Shown one piece after another: positions 17,241-25,905 of a stretch of DNA of 64,000 nt (its first letter is position 1; each line of letters begins with the position of its first letter). The stretch lies in the NCBI GenBank assembly GCA_963720375.1, contig CAVRFM010000015.1, positions 62,001 through 126,000 of the forward strand, in the 5' to 3' direction. A program made the position numbers and the translations under genes. The notes beneath the pieces were generated by a model. It had not been told where the DNA came from and did not search any database. It saw nothing but the letters and a program-made list of their open reading frames with translations. This DNA is from JAPLHP01 sp963720375. GTDB taxonomy: Bacteria > Chloroflexota > Dehalococcoidia > UBA2247 > RBG-13-53-26.

Positions 17241-18557
17241 ATGAAAACAGCTAAAGAGACTTGGGAGACTGCCAAAGGGGCCCTTCAGGTTCAGGTTAGC
17301 AAAGCCAACTTCGACACTTGGCTAAAGGACACTGTAGGGATCAGTCACCAAGGAAATCAATTTGTAATCGGAACTCCCAGCGCTTTCGCCAAGGAATGGC
17401 TGGAAAAGCGTCTTCATTCTTTGGTAACGAAGGTGCTCATCAGCATTGTAGGGCATGAGATTGAGGTTCAGTTCCAGGTCTGCCCGGACCAGGACTCTGT
17501 CTGGCAGGGCCAGGACCACTCACAATCGAAGCTGCCATTGCCAGTGGGCAACCCGAGGTATACTTTCGAAAACTTCGTTGTCGGGGGTTCAAACCGTCTT
17601 GCCTACGCTGCTGCATTGGGGATATCTGAGGAGCCAGGGCGGCAGTACAATCCGCTTTTCATCCACGGTGGATCCGGCCTGGGAAAGACCCATCTTTCCC
17701 ACGCGATAGGGAATGAAGCTTCCGAAAACGGATTCAAGGTCGTTTATACTGGCAGCGAGCAATTCACCAATGAGTTCATAAGTTCAATCAGGGAGAGAAG
17801 GACAGAGGAGTTTCGCAGCAAATTCAGGAACGCTGACATTCTCGTCATAGAGGACATCCAGTTCCTGGTTGGCAAACCCTCGACACAGGAAACACTGTTT
17901 CACACCTTCAATGAACTGCATGACACCAATCGCCAGTTGGTTATCACCAGCGATCGCCCTCCAAAGGCGATGACTACCCTGGAGAGCAGCTTATGTTCCC
18001 GCCTCGAAAGCGGGCTTATTGCCCAAGTTGAAGCACCTGACCTGGAAACACGTTTGGCCATCCTTCACGCAAGGGCCGAGGAACAGCAGGTTGTCATCGA
18101 CGAAGCCGTATTCGATTTCATCGCCCAGCGTTGCCAGCGAAATGTCAGGGAACTAGAGGGAGCCCTGACTGCGCTTATCGCCGATGCAAAGATGTCACAG
18201 CAGCGTCCTACACTGGAGCTGGCGCAGGAGGCTCTGCGCGATATGCCTTCGGATAATTTAGGCTCATATGCTACTACCCCGGCATCGATATTGAAGGCAG
18301 TGGCCGACCACTTCCAGGTGAGTTTAGAATCCCTGAAAGGCCGTAAGAGAGACAATCGATTAGCCATGGCGCGACACATCGCCATCTACCTTGTACGAGA
18401 GAAGACAAATTGCCCCCTGCAGGATATCGGCAAATTGCTTGGCGGCAGAGACCACTCCACTATTCTCAGGGGCTATCATAGAATCGCCGGCACAGTTTCT
18501 ACTGATCCCGCAGTGCAGAGAAACATCCATCAGATTGTGGCTAATCTTCCCACTTAG
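17241..18557 (+). CDS. dnaA: Chromosomal replication initiator protein DnaA
   Basis: 438 residues, full length. Domain I is at residues 1-80 (W-E-T-A-K-G-A-L ... F-D-T-W-L-K). The domain III AAA+ core has Y-T-F-E-N-F-V-V-G-G-S-N-R, Walker A G-G-S-G-L-G-K-T-H, Walker B I-L-V-I-E-D-I-Q-F-L and sensor S-D-R-P-P. The domain IV DNA-binding signature is G-G-R-D-H-S-T-I-L-R-G-Y-H-R-I. An AAAGGGGGG ribosome binding site precedes the ATG. dnaN, recF and gyrB are not downstream; nadD follows instead, so the classical dnaA operon is broken here. A second dnaA elsewhere cannot be excluded. Confidence 0.95.
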   Translation: MKTAKETWETAKGALQVQVSKANFDTWLKDTVGISHQGNQFVIGTPSAFAKEWLEKRLHSLVTKVLISIVGHEIEVQFQVCPDQDSVWQGQDHSQSKLPLPVGNPRYTFENFVVGGSNRLAYAAALGISEEPGRQYNPLFIHGGSGLGKTHLSHAIGNEASENGFKVVYTGSEQFTNEFISSIRERRTEEFRSKFRNADILVIEDIQFLVGKPSTQETLFHTFNELHDTNRQLVITSDRPPKAMTTLESSLCSRLESGLIAQVEAPDLETRLAILHARAEEQQVVIDEAVFDFIAQRCQRNVRELEGALTALIADAKMSQQRPTLELAQEALRDMPSDNLGSYATTPASILKAVADHFQVSLESLKGRKRDNRLAMARHIAIYLVREKTNCPLQDIGKLLGGRDHSTILRGYHRIAGTVSTDPAVQRNIHQIVANLPT

Positions 18558-18754
18558 GTATATTACTATTATTATCTACTATCCAAACATCACCCATTCT
18601 ACTAGACTACTAATACACAATAAGATCCTGTGCATTCAATAAGTGCAGTCAGGCACAGTTGGGCATGTGCTACTAGCCATAACTTTGAGAGTGGGTGGGA
18701 GGGTAGGTATTATGTGCAAATCGTGCAGATGGTCTGTAAAGCAGTAAGACTGGC

Positions 18755-19360
18755 ATGAATATAGGGGTGTTTGGAGGCACCTTTGATCCAGTCCACCGTG
18801 GACATATTGCTGCGGCCCAAAAGGTGAAAAGTGTTCTTGGCCTGGAGACGATTTTCTTTGTCCCGGCAGGGCAGCCTTGGCTCAAAGCAGATATTCCTGT
18901 TTCCCCGGCGAGGCACCGGGTAGAGATGGTACGTCTTGCCATTGCTGGTAAGAGATACTTCCAGATATCTACTACTGAGGTCGACAGGCCTGGCCCCTCC
19001 TTTACTGTTGACACCATTGATGTGCTGCAAAGGCAGCTGGGCGCCGCAGCAAACCTGTGGTTCATTTTGGGGAGTGACACGCTTTCAGACCTGCCGCGAT
19101 GGAAGGAGCCGACCCGCCTCATACAGATTTGCCATCTGGTAGCATTCACCAGACCGGGTTTTGTCCCTCCTCCGCTGGAGTGGCTCGAATCATCTATCCC
19201 GGGTATTTCCAATCATGTTACTTTCGTAGAGGTACCGCAAATAAATGTCAGTGCCTCTGATATTCGACGCCGGGTAGCACAGGGTGCTTCCATTCGCCGG
19301 ATGGTACCTGGAGCTGTGGAAAAGTATATCCTGGAACACGGATTGTATGTGTCCCCCTAG
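18755..19360 (+). CDS. nadD: Nicotinate-nucleotide adenylyltransferase
   Basis: 201 residues, typical length. It makes nicotinate adenine dinucleotide from nicotinate mononucleotide and ATP in NAD synthesis. Visible motifs are the N-terminal G-G-T-F-D-P-V-H-R-G-H nucleotidyltransferase motif, the F-V-P-A-G-Q-P-W-L-K segment, G-S-D-T-L-S-D-L-P-R-W, and the C-terminal V-S-A-S-D-I-R-R-R-V adenylate-binding motif. The preceding 197 bp is AT-rich. rsfS, a common neighbour of nadD, is not seen. Confidence 0.95.
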   Translation: MNIGVFGGTFDPVHRGHIAAAQKVKSVLGLETIFFVPAGQPWLKADIPVSPARHRVEMVRLAIAGKRYFQISTTEVDRPGPSFTVDTIDVLQRQLGAAANLWFILGSDTLSDLPRWKEPTRLIQICHLVAFTRPGFVPPPLEWLESSIPGISNHVTFVEVPQINVSASDIRRRVAQGASIRRMVPGAVEKYILEHGLYVSP

Positions 19361-19442
19361 GTTGTGTGGGCTGATCAAGTTGAGCGTTATTCATATACGG
19401 ATACCCAAGAAACGTTGGTATAGTCCAAGAAGGTGGTGCTAA

Positions 19443-19505
19443 ATGAGATGCCCCAAATGCGGTTATTGCAGCTTTGATGAGGGATGTAACCATGCCTCTA
19501 GCTGA
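19443..19505 (+). CDS. Possible 20-residue cysteine-rich peptide or truncated zinc-ribbon gene
   Basis: ATG at 19443 opens M-R-C-P-K-C-G-Y-C-S-F-D-E-G-C before an early stop. Larger bacterial zinc-ribbon proteins often begin with this M-R-C-P-K-C-G-Y pattern, so this may be the broken start of such a gene rather than a real peptide. It overlaps the next small frame. Confidence 0.3.
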   Translation: MRCPKCGYCSFDEGCNHASS

Positions 19506-19647
19506 TAGAGACTACATGAGAAAAGAACATCCTCCTGCTTGCACCTGCGTTGAGTGCGAAAGGCGAAGGGCAAACAAGGGCAGACGGCGCACGGGGGAAT
19601 CTCTCTGGAGTAGAACAATTGGGAGGCTGTTCTCTTGGATGCGCTGA
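19492..19647 (+). CDS. Small 51-residue protein with a CxC-x2-C cysteine cluster
   Basis: ATG at 19492 opens M-P-L-A-D-R-D-Y-M-R followed by H-P-P-A-C-T-C-V-E-C-E-R-R-R, then a basic and aromatic tail ending L-F-S-W-M-R. The H-P-P-x-C-T-C-V-x-C segment is a metal-binding-like pattern that I have seen at the start or end of other short proteins but cannot name. A GAGGGATG sequence is a possible ribosome binding site. It precedes an unknown gene on the same strand. Confidence 0.4.
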   Translation: MPLADRDYMRKEHPPACTCVECERRRANKGRRRTGESLWSRTIGRLFSWMR

Positions 19648-19664
19648 TGGATGGAGACGTATCA

Positions 19665-20180
19665 ATGTCGCAGGAACGTGATAACGCTCTCACTAAGGTA
19701 GAACTGGCTCGCTACTTCCTCGAACTCATGAAACGTATTGAGAACAGCAGGGCACCTTTGCTACAGGGGAGCACTGCTCTGAGTGTCCTACAAGAGTACA
19801 CTTCCTACTTGGATGGATTCTGGGCTGAGTGCTACAGTGCCACACGCTATTTCGATGATGTCAATCCTAAGTGTGCAAAGGCACTTAAAGACTTTCGAGA
19901 AAAAACGCAGGGAGATTTCTACGCATGGGGTACTGGTAAGCGTTCCATATCCGTTCACCACAAACCAGTTGAGCCAAAGAGGGAAGGCTATATGCCGCCA
20001 CGAGGAGACAACATTGGTGGGCAACTCTTAGAATACGACCCCCCAAATTGGAACAAGATCAATTCCAAACTGAACGACTATTACTACTTCACTGATGATC
20101 CTTCGGAGCAGCCGATAACTAGGCAGTGTGAGAGTCACTTAGCAGAACTAGAGAAGTTCATAAAGCAGAATTGTCCATGA
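19665..20180 (+). CDS. Unknown protein, about 171 residues
   Basis: The ATG at 19665 (M-S-Q-E-R-D) has GGAGA six bases upstream and is preferred to the TTG at 19635. The N-terminal 80 residues look helical (L-A-R-Y-F-L-E-L-M-K-R, D-G-F-W-A-E-C-Y-S-A). The middle is rich in basic and proline residues, and an unusual N-D-Y-Y-Y-F-T-D-D-P segment follows. I recognise no domain. It sits just upstream of a trypsin-like protease gene on the same strand. Confidence 0.55.
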   Translation: MSQERDNALTKVELARYFLELMKRIENSRAPLLQGSTALSVLQEYTSYLDGFWAECYSATRYFDDVNPKCAKALKDFREKTQGDFYAWGTGKRSISVHHKPVEPKREGYMPPRGDNIGGQLLEYDPPNWNKINSKLNDYYYFTDDPSEQPITRQCESHLAELEKFIKQNCP

Positions 20181-20232
20181 CTGGCACCTATGAGGCAAGA
20201 TAAAATGAATATCATTGATCGGGGATATCAAT

Positions 20233-21075
20233 ATGCGCGTACCTGACGAGGTTCGCCAATGCGTCGTGTTTGTGGGGCTTGGAGACGGCAAGGGAGGAGT
20301 GTCATTCAAAGGGACAGCTTTCTTCGTTAGTGTACCTTCCAAGAGCAAACCTGAAGTTAGTTACCTATACTTGGTAACAGCCAAACATGTGGCAGCCTTA
20401 CTGCAAGACAAACCATTCTTAATCCGAGCCAACACGAATGATGGGAAGTCATGCGTAATTGGAGGCGCAAGAGTACATTGGTGGTATCATCCCACCGATC
20501 CTTTCGTAGATGTAGCCATCATCTCTTGGGTACACCCCGAAAACATGCCCCTTGACTATCTTGAATACAAACACATTCCAACTACAATGTTTTTGTCCGA
20601 TGAAGCTATATATAGTCGTGCTATCGGCACAGGGGATGAGGTATTCATCACTGGGCTTTTTGCACATCTGACAGGCTCATCAAGAAACCTGCCAATAGTC
20701 CGCATTGGCAACATAGCCATGTTCCCTACAGAGCCAGTACCGACACGTATCGGCAACATCGAAGCTTATTTGATCGAAGCTAGATCAATTGGAGGTTTAA
20801 GTGGTTCTCCTGCCTTTGTCATCCAAACAGCTCCACCTGAAGTTGGCAAGCTTTACCTTTTGGGATTGATGCATGGTCACTGGGATATCCCCCCAGAGGC
20901 AAAGAACGACCAACTGGTAATGGACAATGATCACTATAAGCAGGTGAATATGGGCATAGCGATTGTAATTCCAGCTAAGAAGATATTGGAGGTTATGAAC
21001 CAAGAAATACTAGACACATGGAGAAGACTAGAGGATCAGAAGATGCAGAAAGAACAAGTACCACCGCCAATGTGA
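20233..21075 (+). CDS. Stand-alone trypsin-like serine peptidase
   Basis: About 280 residues from the ATG at 20233. The chymotrypsin fold is shown by G-T-A-F-F-V (28-33), the catalytic histidine in L-V-T-A-K-H52-V-A, the aspartate in F-V-D93-V-A-I-I, and the serine in G-G-L-S190-G-S-P-A. No signal peptide or membrane segment is visible, so it should act in the cytoplasm. There is no PDZ domain. The C-terminus is a short charged helix. Cytoplasmic trypsin-like modules of this kind often belong to stress or defence systems, but no effector partner is obvious beyond the preceding unknown gene. Confidence 0.78.
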   Translation: MRVPDEVRQCVVFVGLGDGKGGVSFKGTAFFVSVPSKSKPEVSYLYLVTAKHVAALLQDKPFLIRANTNDGKSCVIGGARVHWWYHPTDPFVDVAIISWVHPENMPLDYLEYKHIPTTMFLSDEAIYSRAIGTGDEVFITGLFAHLTGSSRNLPIVRIGNIAMFPTEPVPTRIGNIEAYLIEARSIGGLSGSPAFVIQTAPPEVGKLYLLGLMHGHWDIPPEAKNDQLVMDNDHYKQVNMGIAIVIPAKKILEVMNQEILDTWRRLEDQKMQKEQVPPPM

Positions 21076-21210
21076 AGTATGAGGATTGAAATATGAATAA
21101 CGCTGAAGTTGATGAAGCCTCGCTCTGAACACTATAATCTACTGGCTGGTCTAACCGAGAGTATTAGGGAATCGGACTCCATCTAAGTTAGACTACTCTA
21201 GTTAATCATT

Positions 21211-21666
21211 ATGCCTACTCTTGCAGTCAAGTTGGTCCATCCGGCCGCGAAGCCACCTGGGAAGATGACTCCAGGGAGTGCCGGCCTTGACCTTTACGCA
21301 GCGGAAAGTGTGGAGGTTCCGCCTACCCATTGCGAGCCCGATGGACGTGCTGAAGTCGGCAGAGCCCTTGTATCGACAGGAATTGTTATAGAGTTGCCTC
21401 ATGGAACGGTTGGCAGGATAGCATCCCGGTCCGGGCTGTCAGTTAGGGCAAATATAGAGGCGGGAGCCGGGTGGATTGACAGTGACTACCGCGGAACGGT
21501 TATGGTGGAGTTGAAGAACTTCGGTTCGAATCCCTACCGCATCAACCAGGGAGACCGTATCGCTCAATTAATGGTACTACCGGTTGTGGACGTTGAAATA
21601 AGTGTTGTGACCGATATTAGAGAAACGGCACGAGGGTCATCAGGGTTTGGTTCGACTGGCCACTAG
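21211..21666 (+). CDS. dut: dUTP diphosphatase
   Basis: 151 residues, normal trimeric dUTPase size. It hydrolyses dUTP to dUMP and pyrophosphate, keeping uracil out of DNA and supplying thymidylate synthase. All five motifs are seen: S-A-G-L-D-L-Y-A; G-T-V-G-R-I-A-S-R-S-G-L-S; G-W-I-D-S-D-Y-R-G; R-I-A-Q-L-M-V; and the P-loop-like C-terminus R-G-S-S-G-F-G-S-T-G. The gene sits next to an archaeal-type thymidylate synthase, which uses its product. Confidence 0.97.
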   Translation: MPTLAVKLVHPAAKPPGKMTPGSAGLDLYAAESVEVPPTHCEPDGRAEVGRALVSTGIVIELPHGTVGRIASRSGLSVRANIEAGAGWIDSDYRGTVMVELKNFGSNPYRINQGDRIAQLMVLPVVDVEISVVTDIRETARGSSGFGSTGH

Positions 21667-21801
21667 GTTTTAGGTATATCGTTCCAAGTTCTATTCTTGT
21701 TGGTGAAGACCGATTGCTGTCTCCCCTGTTTCTGACTGGCCGCTCTGGGTCGAAGCTACTGAAAAGTGGGGGAGAACCGAAGGCCGAGTCTTGAAAGGCT
21801 T

Positions 21802-22470
21802 ATGACTATGACTGAGAAGTCTATGAGTGTGACATTGATTGAAGCCAGGGACCTGCCGGAAGCGTGGTTTCTCTGCCTGCGCAGCGTTCTCGCGGAGGGT
21901 TATGAGTACCGTATAGATCGAGGGAGTTTTGAGGGGCAGCGCAGAAAGGAACTTGACTTGGCTGTAGTTCAGATACGCCAACCGGGCATACGGCCGCTGG
22001 TACCTGACGTACCGCAGGGTGTTCCCCCGCCAACGACTATGGAGTATGTCGAGGCCTACTTGCCCTATCTCATGACTTCCTGCAAAGAAAAAGGCGAGCA
22101 GTACACTTACGGAGAGGACCTTGAATCGCAGATTCCTGAAGTAATCCGGATGTATAAGGAGGGCGGCCACAATACAAATCAGGCGTACATGGCGGTGGGC
22201 AGCCGGGAATCTATCTATCTGGGGGATCCACAATGCCTGAGAGGCATACACACCAGGATCCGTTATGGTCGCTTCCACTTTGTGGTTTACTTCAGATCCT
22301 GGGACCTATGGGGAGGCTTCCCGTCCAATCTTGCCGCGCTGCAACTTATGAAGGAGTATATGGCGACCGAGATCGGGGTTCCTGACGGTGAGTTGATTTG
22401 CATTAGCAGTGGGATGCATCTGTATGAACATAGTTGGGACTTGGCAAAGCTCGCGGCACGTATAGATTAA
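21802..22470 (+). CDS. thyA: Thymidylate synthase, short archaeal ThyA type
   Basis: About 222 residues, shorter than bacterial ThyA (~264) and like the archaeal form. The reaction is dUMP methylation with methylene-THF. The catalytic cysteine is probably in G-D-P-Q-C-L-R-G-I-H. The C-terminal half has Y-F-R-S-W-D-L-W-G-G-F-P-S-N-L-A-A-L-Q and I-S-S-G-M-H-L-Y-E-H, typical of the ThyA fold. Several in-frame starts exist (21766 GTG, 21802 ATG, 21823 ATG); 21802 has AAAGG close upstream. It follows dut directly. An archaeal-type enzyme in a bacterium suggests old lateral transfer. Confidence 0.85.
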   Translation: MTMTEKSMSVTLIEARDLPEAWFLCLRSVLAEGYEYRIDRGSFEGQRRKELDLAVVQIRQPGIRPLVPDVPQGVPPPTTMEYVEAYLPYLMTSCKEKGEQYTYGEDLESQIPEVIRMYKEGGHNTNQAYMAVGSRESIYLGDPQCLRGIHTRIRYGRFHFVVYFRSWDLWGGFPSNLAALQLMKEYMATEIGVPDGELICISSGMHLYEHSWDLAKLAARID

Positions 22471-22551
22471 GAGTAGTCCGAACATCTCCAAATTGTAAAC
22501 CGACACGTAATGGGATATACTAATCTTGATTTTCGTTTGGGAGGTGGTTTT

Positions 22552-22764
22552 GTGGAGCAATTCGTGCTGCCCAAATGTCAGAAGTGCAGTAGTGGCGATC
22601 TGGTGCCTCTATCTGATTTCGGTAGCCAGGGTGCGCCGATCCATTACAAGGCATGGGTATGTACAAATCCCGATTGTGGGTTCAACTTGAAGATAAGGAA
22701 TGGTGACGTTTACATAAACGAGCCGGTTATCAGTGGGGCAATGCACAATTCCCGAGCACGTTAG
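22552..22764 (+). CDS. Small zinc-ribbon protein
   Basis: 70 residues from a GTG with GGGAGGTGG just upstream. Two cysteine pairs, C-Q-K-C and C-T-N-P-D-C, are separated by about 30 residues and suggest one zinc ribbon. The rest is a small beta-rich module. The function is unknown. It is followed by comF after about 20 bp and is probably in the same transcript. Confidence 0.6.
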   Translation: MEQFVLPKCQKCSSGDLVPLSDFGSQGAPIHYKAWVCTNPDCGFNLKIRNGDVYINEPVISGAMHNSRAR

Positions 22765-22785
22765 ACTGTATTGATCGGTTAGAAT

Positions 22786-23493
22786 GTGAGCTGGTGGGCC
22801 CAGGTAGGCGAGTTTAAGGGCAAGTTTGTCGATTTAGTCTTTCCACCCCGTTGTGTTGGCTGTGGGAAGGATGGTGCTTTCATCTGCTCGCCATGTTGCG
22901 GGACTATCGCTCGCCTTACGCCTCCGCTCTGTCCCATGTGCAGCAAGCCACTACTTCAGGAGGATTATTGTCCCTCTTGCCGGAGGTTAAGACTGGAGAT
23001 CGATGGTATCCGTTCACCCTTCGTTTTTCAGGGCACGGTGCGTCGGGCCATTCATCAGTTCAAGTACAGGAACTTTAAGGCGCTGGCTCTTCCACTCTCG
23101 CAGTTGCTGGCTCAGTATTTGGAAACCAAGCCCCTGCCTGGGGATGTTCTTGTCCCGGTTCCGCTTCATTCCCGTCGGTTGCGTGAGCGAGGGTATAATC
23201 AATCCGGGCTCTTGTCTCGGGAACTCGGGAAACTGCTTGGTCTTCCAGTCGTAGAGGATTCGCTAGTCAGGCTTCGGGACACGCGGGCTCAAGCCAGGAC
23301 TTCTGATGCCGAAGAGCGTCGAGGTAATGTACTGGGGGCCTTTAGCTGCCGAGATGAGAGGTTGAAAGGGAGACGGGTACTTCTCGTTGATGATGTGTGT
23401 ACTACAGGGGCCACGTTGAATTCCTGTGCCATCGCCTTGAAGGGAGCTGGCGCCAGCTCTGTTTGGGGTTTGGCCTTAGCTAGGGAAGGATGA
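22786..23493 (+). CDS. comF: ComF-family phosphoribosyltransferase-like protein
   Basis: 235 residues, the usual size. The N-terminal zinc finger has C-V-G-C, C-S-P-C, C-P-M-C and C-P-S-C pairs. The phosphoribosyltransferase domain has V-L-V-P-V-P-L-H and R-G-Y-N-Q-S, and the PRPP loop V-L-L-V-D-D-V-C-T-T-G-A-T. ComF works in natural DNA uptake in competent bacteria; in others its role is unclear. The start is GTG. The stop overlaps the glyA start, so the two are coupled. Confidence 0.93.
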   Translation: MSWWAQVGEFKGKFVDLVFPPRCVGCGKDGAFICSPCCGTIARLTPPLCPMCSKPLLQEDYCPSCRRLRLEIDGIRSPFVFQGTVRRAIHQFKYRNFKALALPLSQLLAQYLETKPLPGDVLVPVPLHSRRLRERGYNQSGLLSRELGKLLGLPVVEDSLVRLRDTRAQARTSDAEERRGNVLGAFSCRDERLKGRRVLLVDDVCTTGATLNSCAIALKGAGASSVWGLALAREG

Positions 23494-24729
23494 GTATGAA
23501 AGAGTTGCCGAAGAAAGACCCGGAGATTGCCTCACTAATTAAGAGGGAAGAGGAACGGCAGCAACGCAAGCTGGTGTTCATCGCTGCTGAGAACCACACC
23601 ACTCGGGCGGTACTGGAGGCACAGGGCTCTGTCCTTACCAACAAGTACGCCGAAGGCTACCCGGGGCGCCGCTACTACAGTGGTTGCCAGGAAGTAGATG
23701 AGGTGGAGAGAATAGCAGTTCTCAGGGCGAAGGAGCTCTTTCATGCTGAGCATGCCAATGTTCAGTCTCACAGTGGAAGTCAGGCCAATGCGGCGGTTTA
23801 TCTTGCCTTACTCAACCCCGGGGATAAGGTAATGAGCATGAGCCTGGCTCATGGGGGACACCTCACCCACGGAAGTCCGGTCAGTTTCTCTGGAAAGTTA
23901 TATAGATTCATTCATTATGAAGTAAACCGGGAAACGGAGCGGCTTGACTATGACGAGGTGGAGCGCCTGGCCAAAGAACATAGACCGAAGCTGATTGTGG
24001 CGGGAGCCAGTGCCTATCCCAGGATTATTGACTTTGAGAGGTTTCATCATATTGCTGAAGAGGTGGGGGCGCAGCTTATGGTCGATATGGCTCATATAGC
24101 TGGCCTGGTGGCTGCTGGAGTACATCCTTCACCGGTACCCTTGGGCGCAGGTAGTCACTGCGACCACACAAAAGACTCTGCGTGGGCCCCGGGGTGGCTT
24201 TCTTCTTGCTAAGCAGGGGTTGGGCAAAATCCTGGACTCCGCTGTTTTCCCTGGCACGCAGGGTGGCCCCCTGATGCACGTCATTGCTGCGAAGGCAGTG
24301 TGTTTCCATGAGGCAATGCAACCCGAGTTTGTTACTTACCAGCAAAAAATCCTGGAGAATGCCAGGGTTTTGGCTGATGAATTGCAGAAGTTGGGTTTCC
24401 GGATCGTTAGCGGAGGCACAGATAATCATCTCCTCCTTATCGACCTTCGCGGGACAGGGATAACGGGTAGGGTAGCGGAGGAAGCCCTTGATAGTGTTGG
24501 CGTCTCTGCCAACCGGAATGGCATCCCCTTTGATCCTCTTCCACCGCAAACCACGAGCGGATTGAGGCTTGGGACTCCTGCAGTGACTACAAGGGGACTC
24601 GGTCCGCAGGAGATGAGACAAATAGCCTCGCTAATCCATAGAGTGCTGACCAATCTCGGGGATGAGAAGATAAAACTTGAGGCCTCTCAGGAAGTGGAGG
24701 GGATCACCCGCCGCTTTCCGCTGCCCTGA
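23490..24729 (+). pseudogene. glyA: Serine hydroxymethyltransferase, interrupted by one extra base
   Basis: The enzyme makes glycine and methylene-THF from serine and THF with PLP. The first frame (23490-24212) runs to P-S-P-V-P-L and then reads out of register. From 24145 the next frame continues Q-V-V-T-A-T-T-Q-K-T-L-R-G-P-R-G-G, which contains the PLP lysine, to the normal end at 24729. Dropping one G from the GGG at 24143-24145 joins the two into 412 residues, exactly the family length, with all motifs present. The gene is either truncated in this strain or, more likely, hit by a homopolymer error. It overlaps comF. Confidence 0.93.
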
Positions 24730-24807
24730 GCTTGTAGATTCAGCCATTTGTGTGTTATAGTTTGTCCGACAACCTGCATTTCATTGGTAGTGGAGGGAGT
24801 AGAGAAG

Positions 24808-25092
24808 TTGCACGATTACGAAGTAACAGTGATTTTCAGTCCTGAGATTACTGAGGAGGATCTGCCTGTTGAAATCGAGAAGGTGAAGCAGTTCATCACC
24901 CAAAAAGGTGGTGTTGTTGGTGAAGTTAATCGATGGGGCAGAAGGAAACTGGCGTATCCGATAAAGAAATACAGAGAGGGGAATTATGTACTGACCCCGT
25001 TCAAACTTCAGCCCGAAATGACATTGGAGCTGGAGAGGAACTTGCGGGGTTCAGAGCGGATATTGCGGTACTTGTTGGTGAGATTGGAGTAA
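24808..25092 (+). CDS. rpsF: Ribosomal protein bS6
   Basis: 94 residues from a TTG at 24808 with GGAGG eleven bases upstream; the frame is open further back to 24748, but bS6 proteins start with the L/M-x-x-Y-E motif seen here (H-D-Y-E-V-T-V-I-F). The conserved R-W-G-R-R-K-L-A-Y-P-I-K-K-Y-R-E-G-N-Y segment is clear. It heads the classical rpsF-ssb-rpsR operon. Confidence 0.93.
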   Translation: MHDYEVTVIFSPEITEEDLPVEIEKVKQFITQKGGVVGEVNRWGRRKLAYPIKKYREGNYVLTPFKLQPEMTLELERNLRGSERILRYLLVRLE

Positions 25093-25105
25093 GAGAGAAG
25101 AGCCG

Positions 25106-25516
25106 ATGGCGAACTTGAACAAGGTGATGATTATTGGCAACGTGGGGACTGATCCGGAGATGCGCTTTACTCCCAATGGAAGCCCGGTGACCAGCTTTCG
25201 TATTGCTACCAGCAGAATGTTCAATAGCCCCGAAGGTGAACGGAAACAGGAGACGGAGTGGTTTACCGTGGTTACCTGGAATAAGTTGGCGGAGAGCTGT
25301 AACCAGTTCTTGACTAAAGGTAAGCGGGCTTATGTAGAGGGCAGGCTGCGAACGCGCAGTTGGGAAGGACAGGACGGACAGAAACGGAGCCGGGTGGAGA
25401 TAGTGGCAGATAGGGTTCTCTTCCTTGACAGGCAAGCTGCTGCTCCACTTCCGGAAGGTGAGGCAAAGGTTGATAAGGTTGATGAGGCGGCGGTGGAAGA
25501 GGATCTCCCATTCTAG
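25106..25516 (+). CDS. ssb: Single-stranded DNA-binding protein
   Basis: 136 residues. The OB fold starts N-L-N-K-V-M-I-I-G-N-V-G-T-D-P-E-M-R and has T-E-W-F-T-V-V-T-W-N-K-L-A-E and Y-V-E-G-R-L-R-T-R-S-W. The linker is short. The acidic tail ends E-E-D-L-P-F, the partner-binding tip. It lies between rpsF and rpsR, as in most bacteria. Confidence 0.96.
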   Translation: MANLNKVMIIGNVGTDPEMRFTPNGSPVTSFRIATSRMFNSPEGERKQETEWFTVVTWNKLAESCNQFLTKGKRAYVEGRLRTRSWEGQDGQKRSRVEIVADRVLFLDRQAAAPLPEGEAKVDKVDEAAVEEDLPF

Positions 25517-25531
25517 GGAAAGGTGGCAAAG

Positions 25532-25831
25532 ATGGCAGACATGAGAGGAGCGAGGACAACTAGAAGGCCGGCTCGGCCGAAGTATCTCCCCAAGCGGAGG
25601 GCATGCATTTTCTGTGCTGATAAGATAGATGACATAAACTATAAAGACCCGGCTCTACTGCGTCGTTACGTTTCGGATCGATGCAAGATTGAGCCGCGAC
25701 GCAGGACCGGCAATTGCGCTAAACATCAGCGAGCTCTGGCCCTGGCAATTAAGAGGGCGCGTCATCTGGCATTGCTACCCTTCACGCCAGCGCATATGCG
25801 TAAGATGGGGGTTACCAGTCTACGAGGGTAG
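25532..25831 (+). CDS. rpsR: Ribosomal protein bS18
   Basis: About 99 residues from the ATG at 25532, with AAAGGTGG upstream. The core K-R-R-A-C-I-F-C, I-N-Y-K-D, R-R-Y-V-S-D-R-C-K-I and R-R-T-G-N-C-A-K-H-Q-R is typical of bS18 of the cysteine-containing (zinc-binding, C+) type: four cysteines or histidines are in place. It is the third gene of the rpsF-ssb-rpsR operon; rplI is not next. Confidence 0.94.
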   Translation: MADMRGARTTRRPARPKYLPKRRACIFCADKIDDINYKDPALLRRYVSDRCKIEPRRRTGNCAKHQRALALAIKRARHLALLPFTPAHMRKMGVTSLRG

Positions 25832-25905
25832 CTGCCTCCCCTACCTGCGTGTACCCAATCCCTTTTCCAGCTCATCAGAGTTCTTGTCTTTTGCAGAGGT
25901 AAGAC

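Noticed and set aside
18558..18754. AT-rich stretch after dnaA as replication origin
   Set aside because: No cluster of DnaA boxes was found on either strand here or upstream of dnaA; a strand-skew plot would be needed.
21525..21545. GGTTCGAATCCC, a tRNA T-loop-like word
   Set aside because: It lies inside dut, encoding its conserved N-P-Y-R region; no acceptor or anticodon stem surrounds it.
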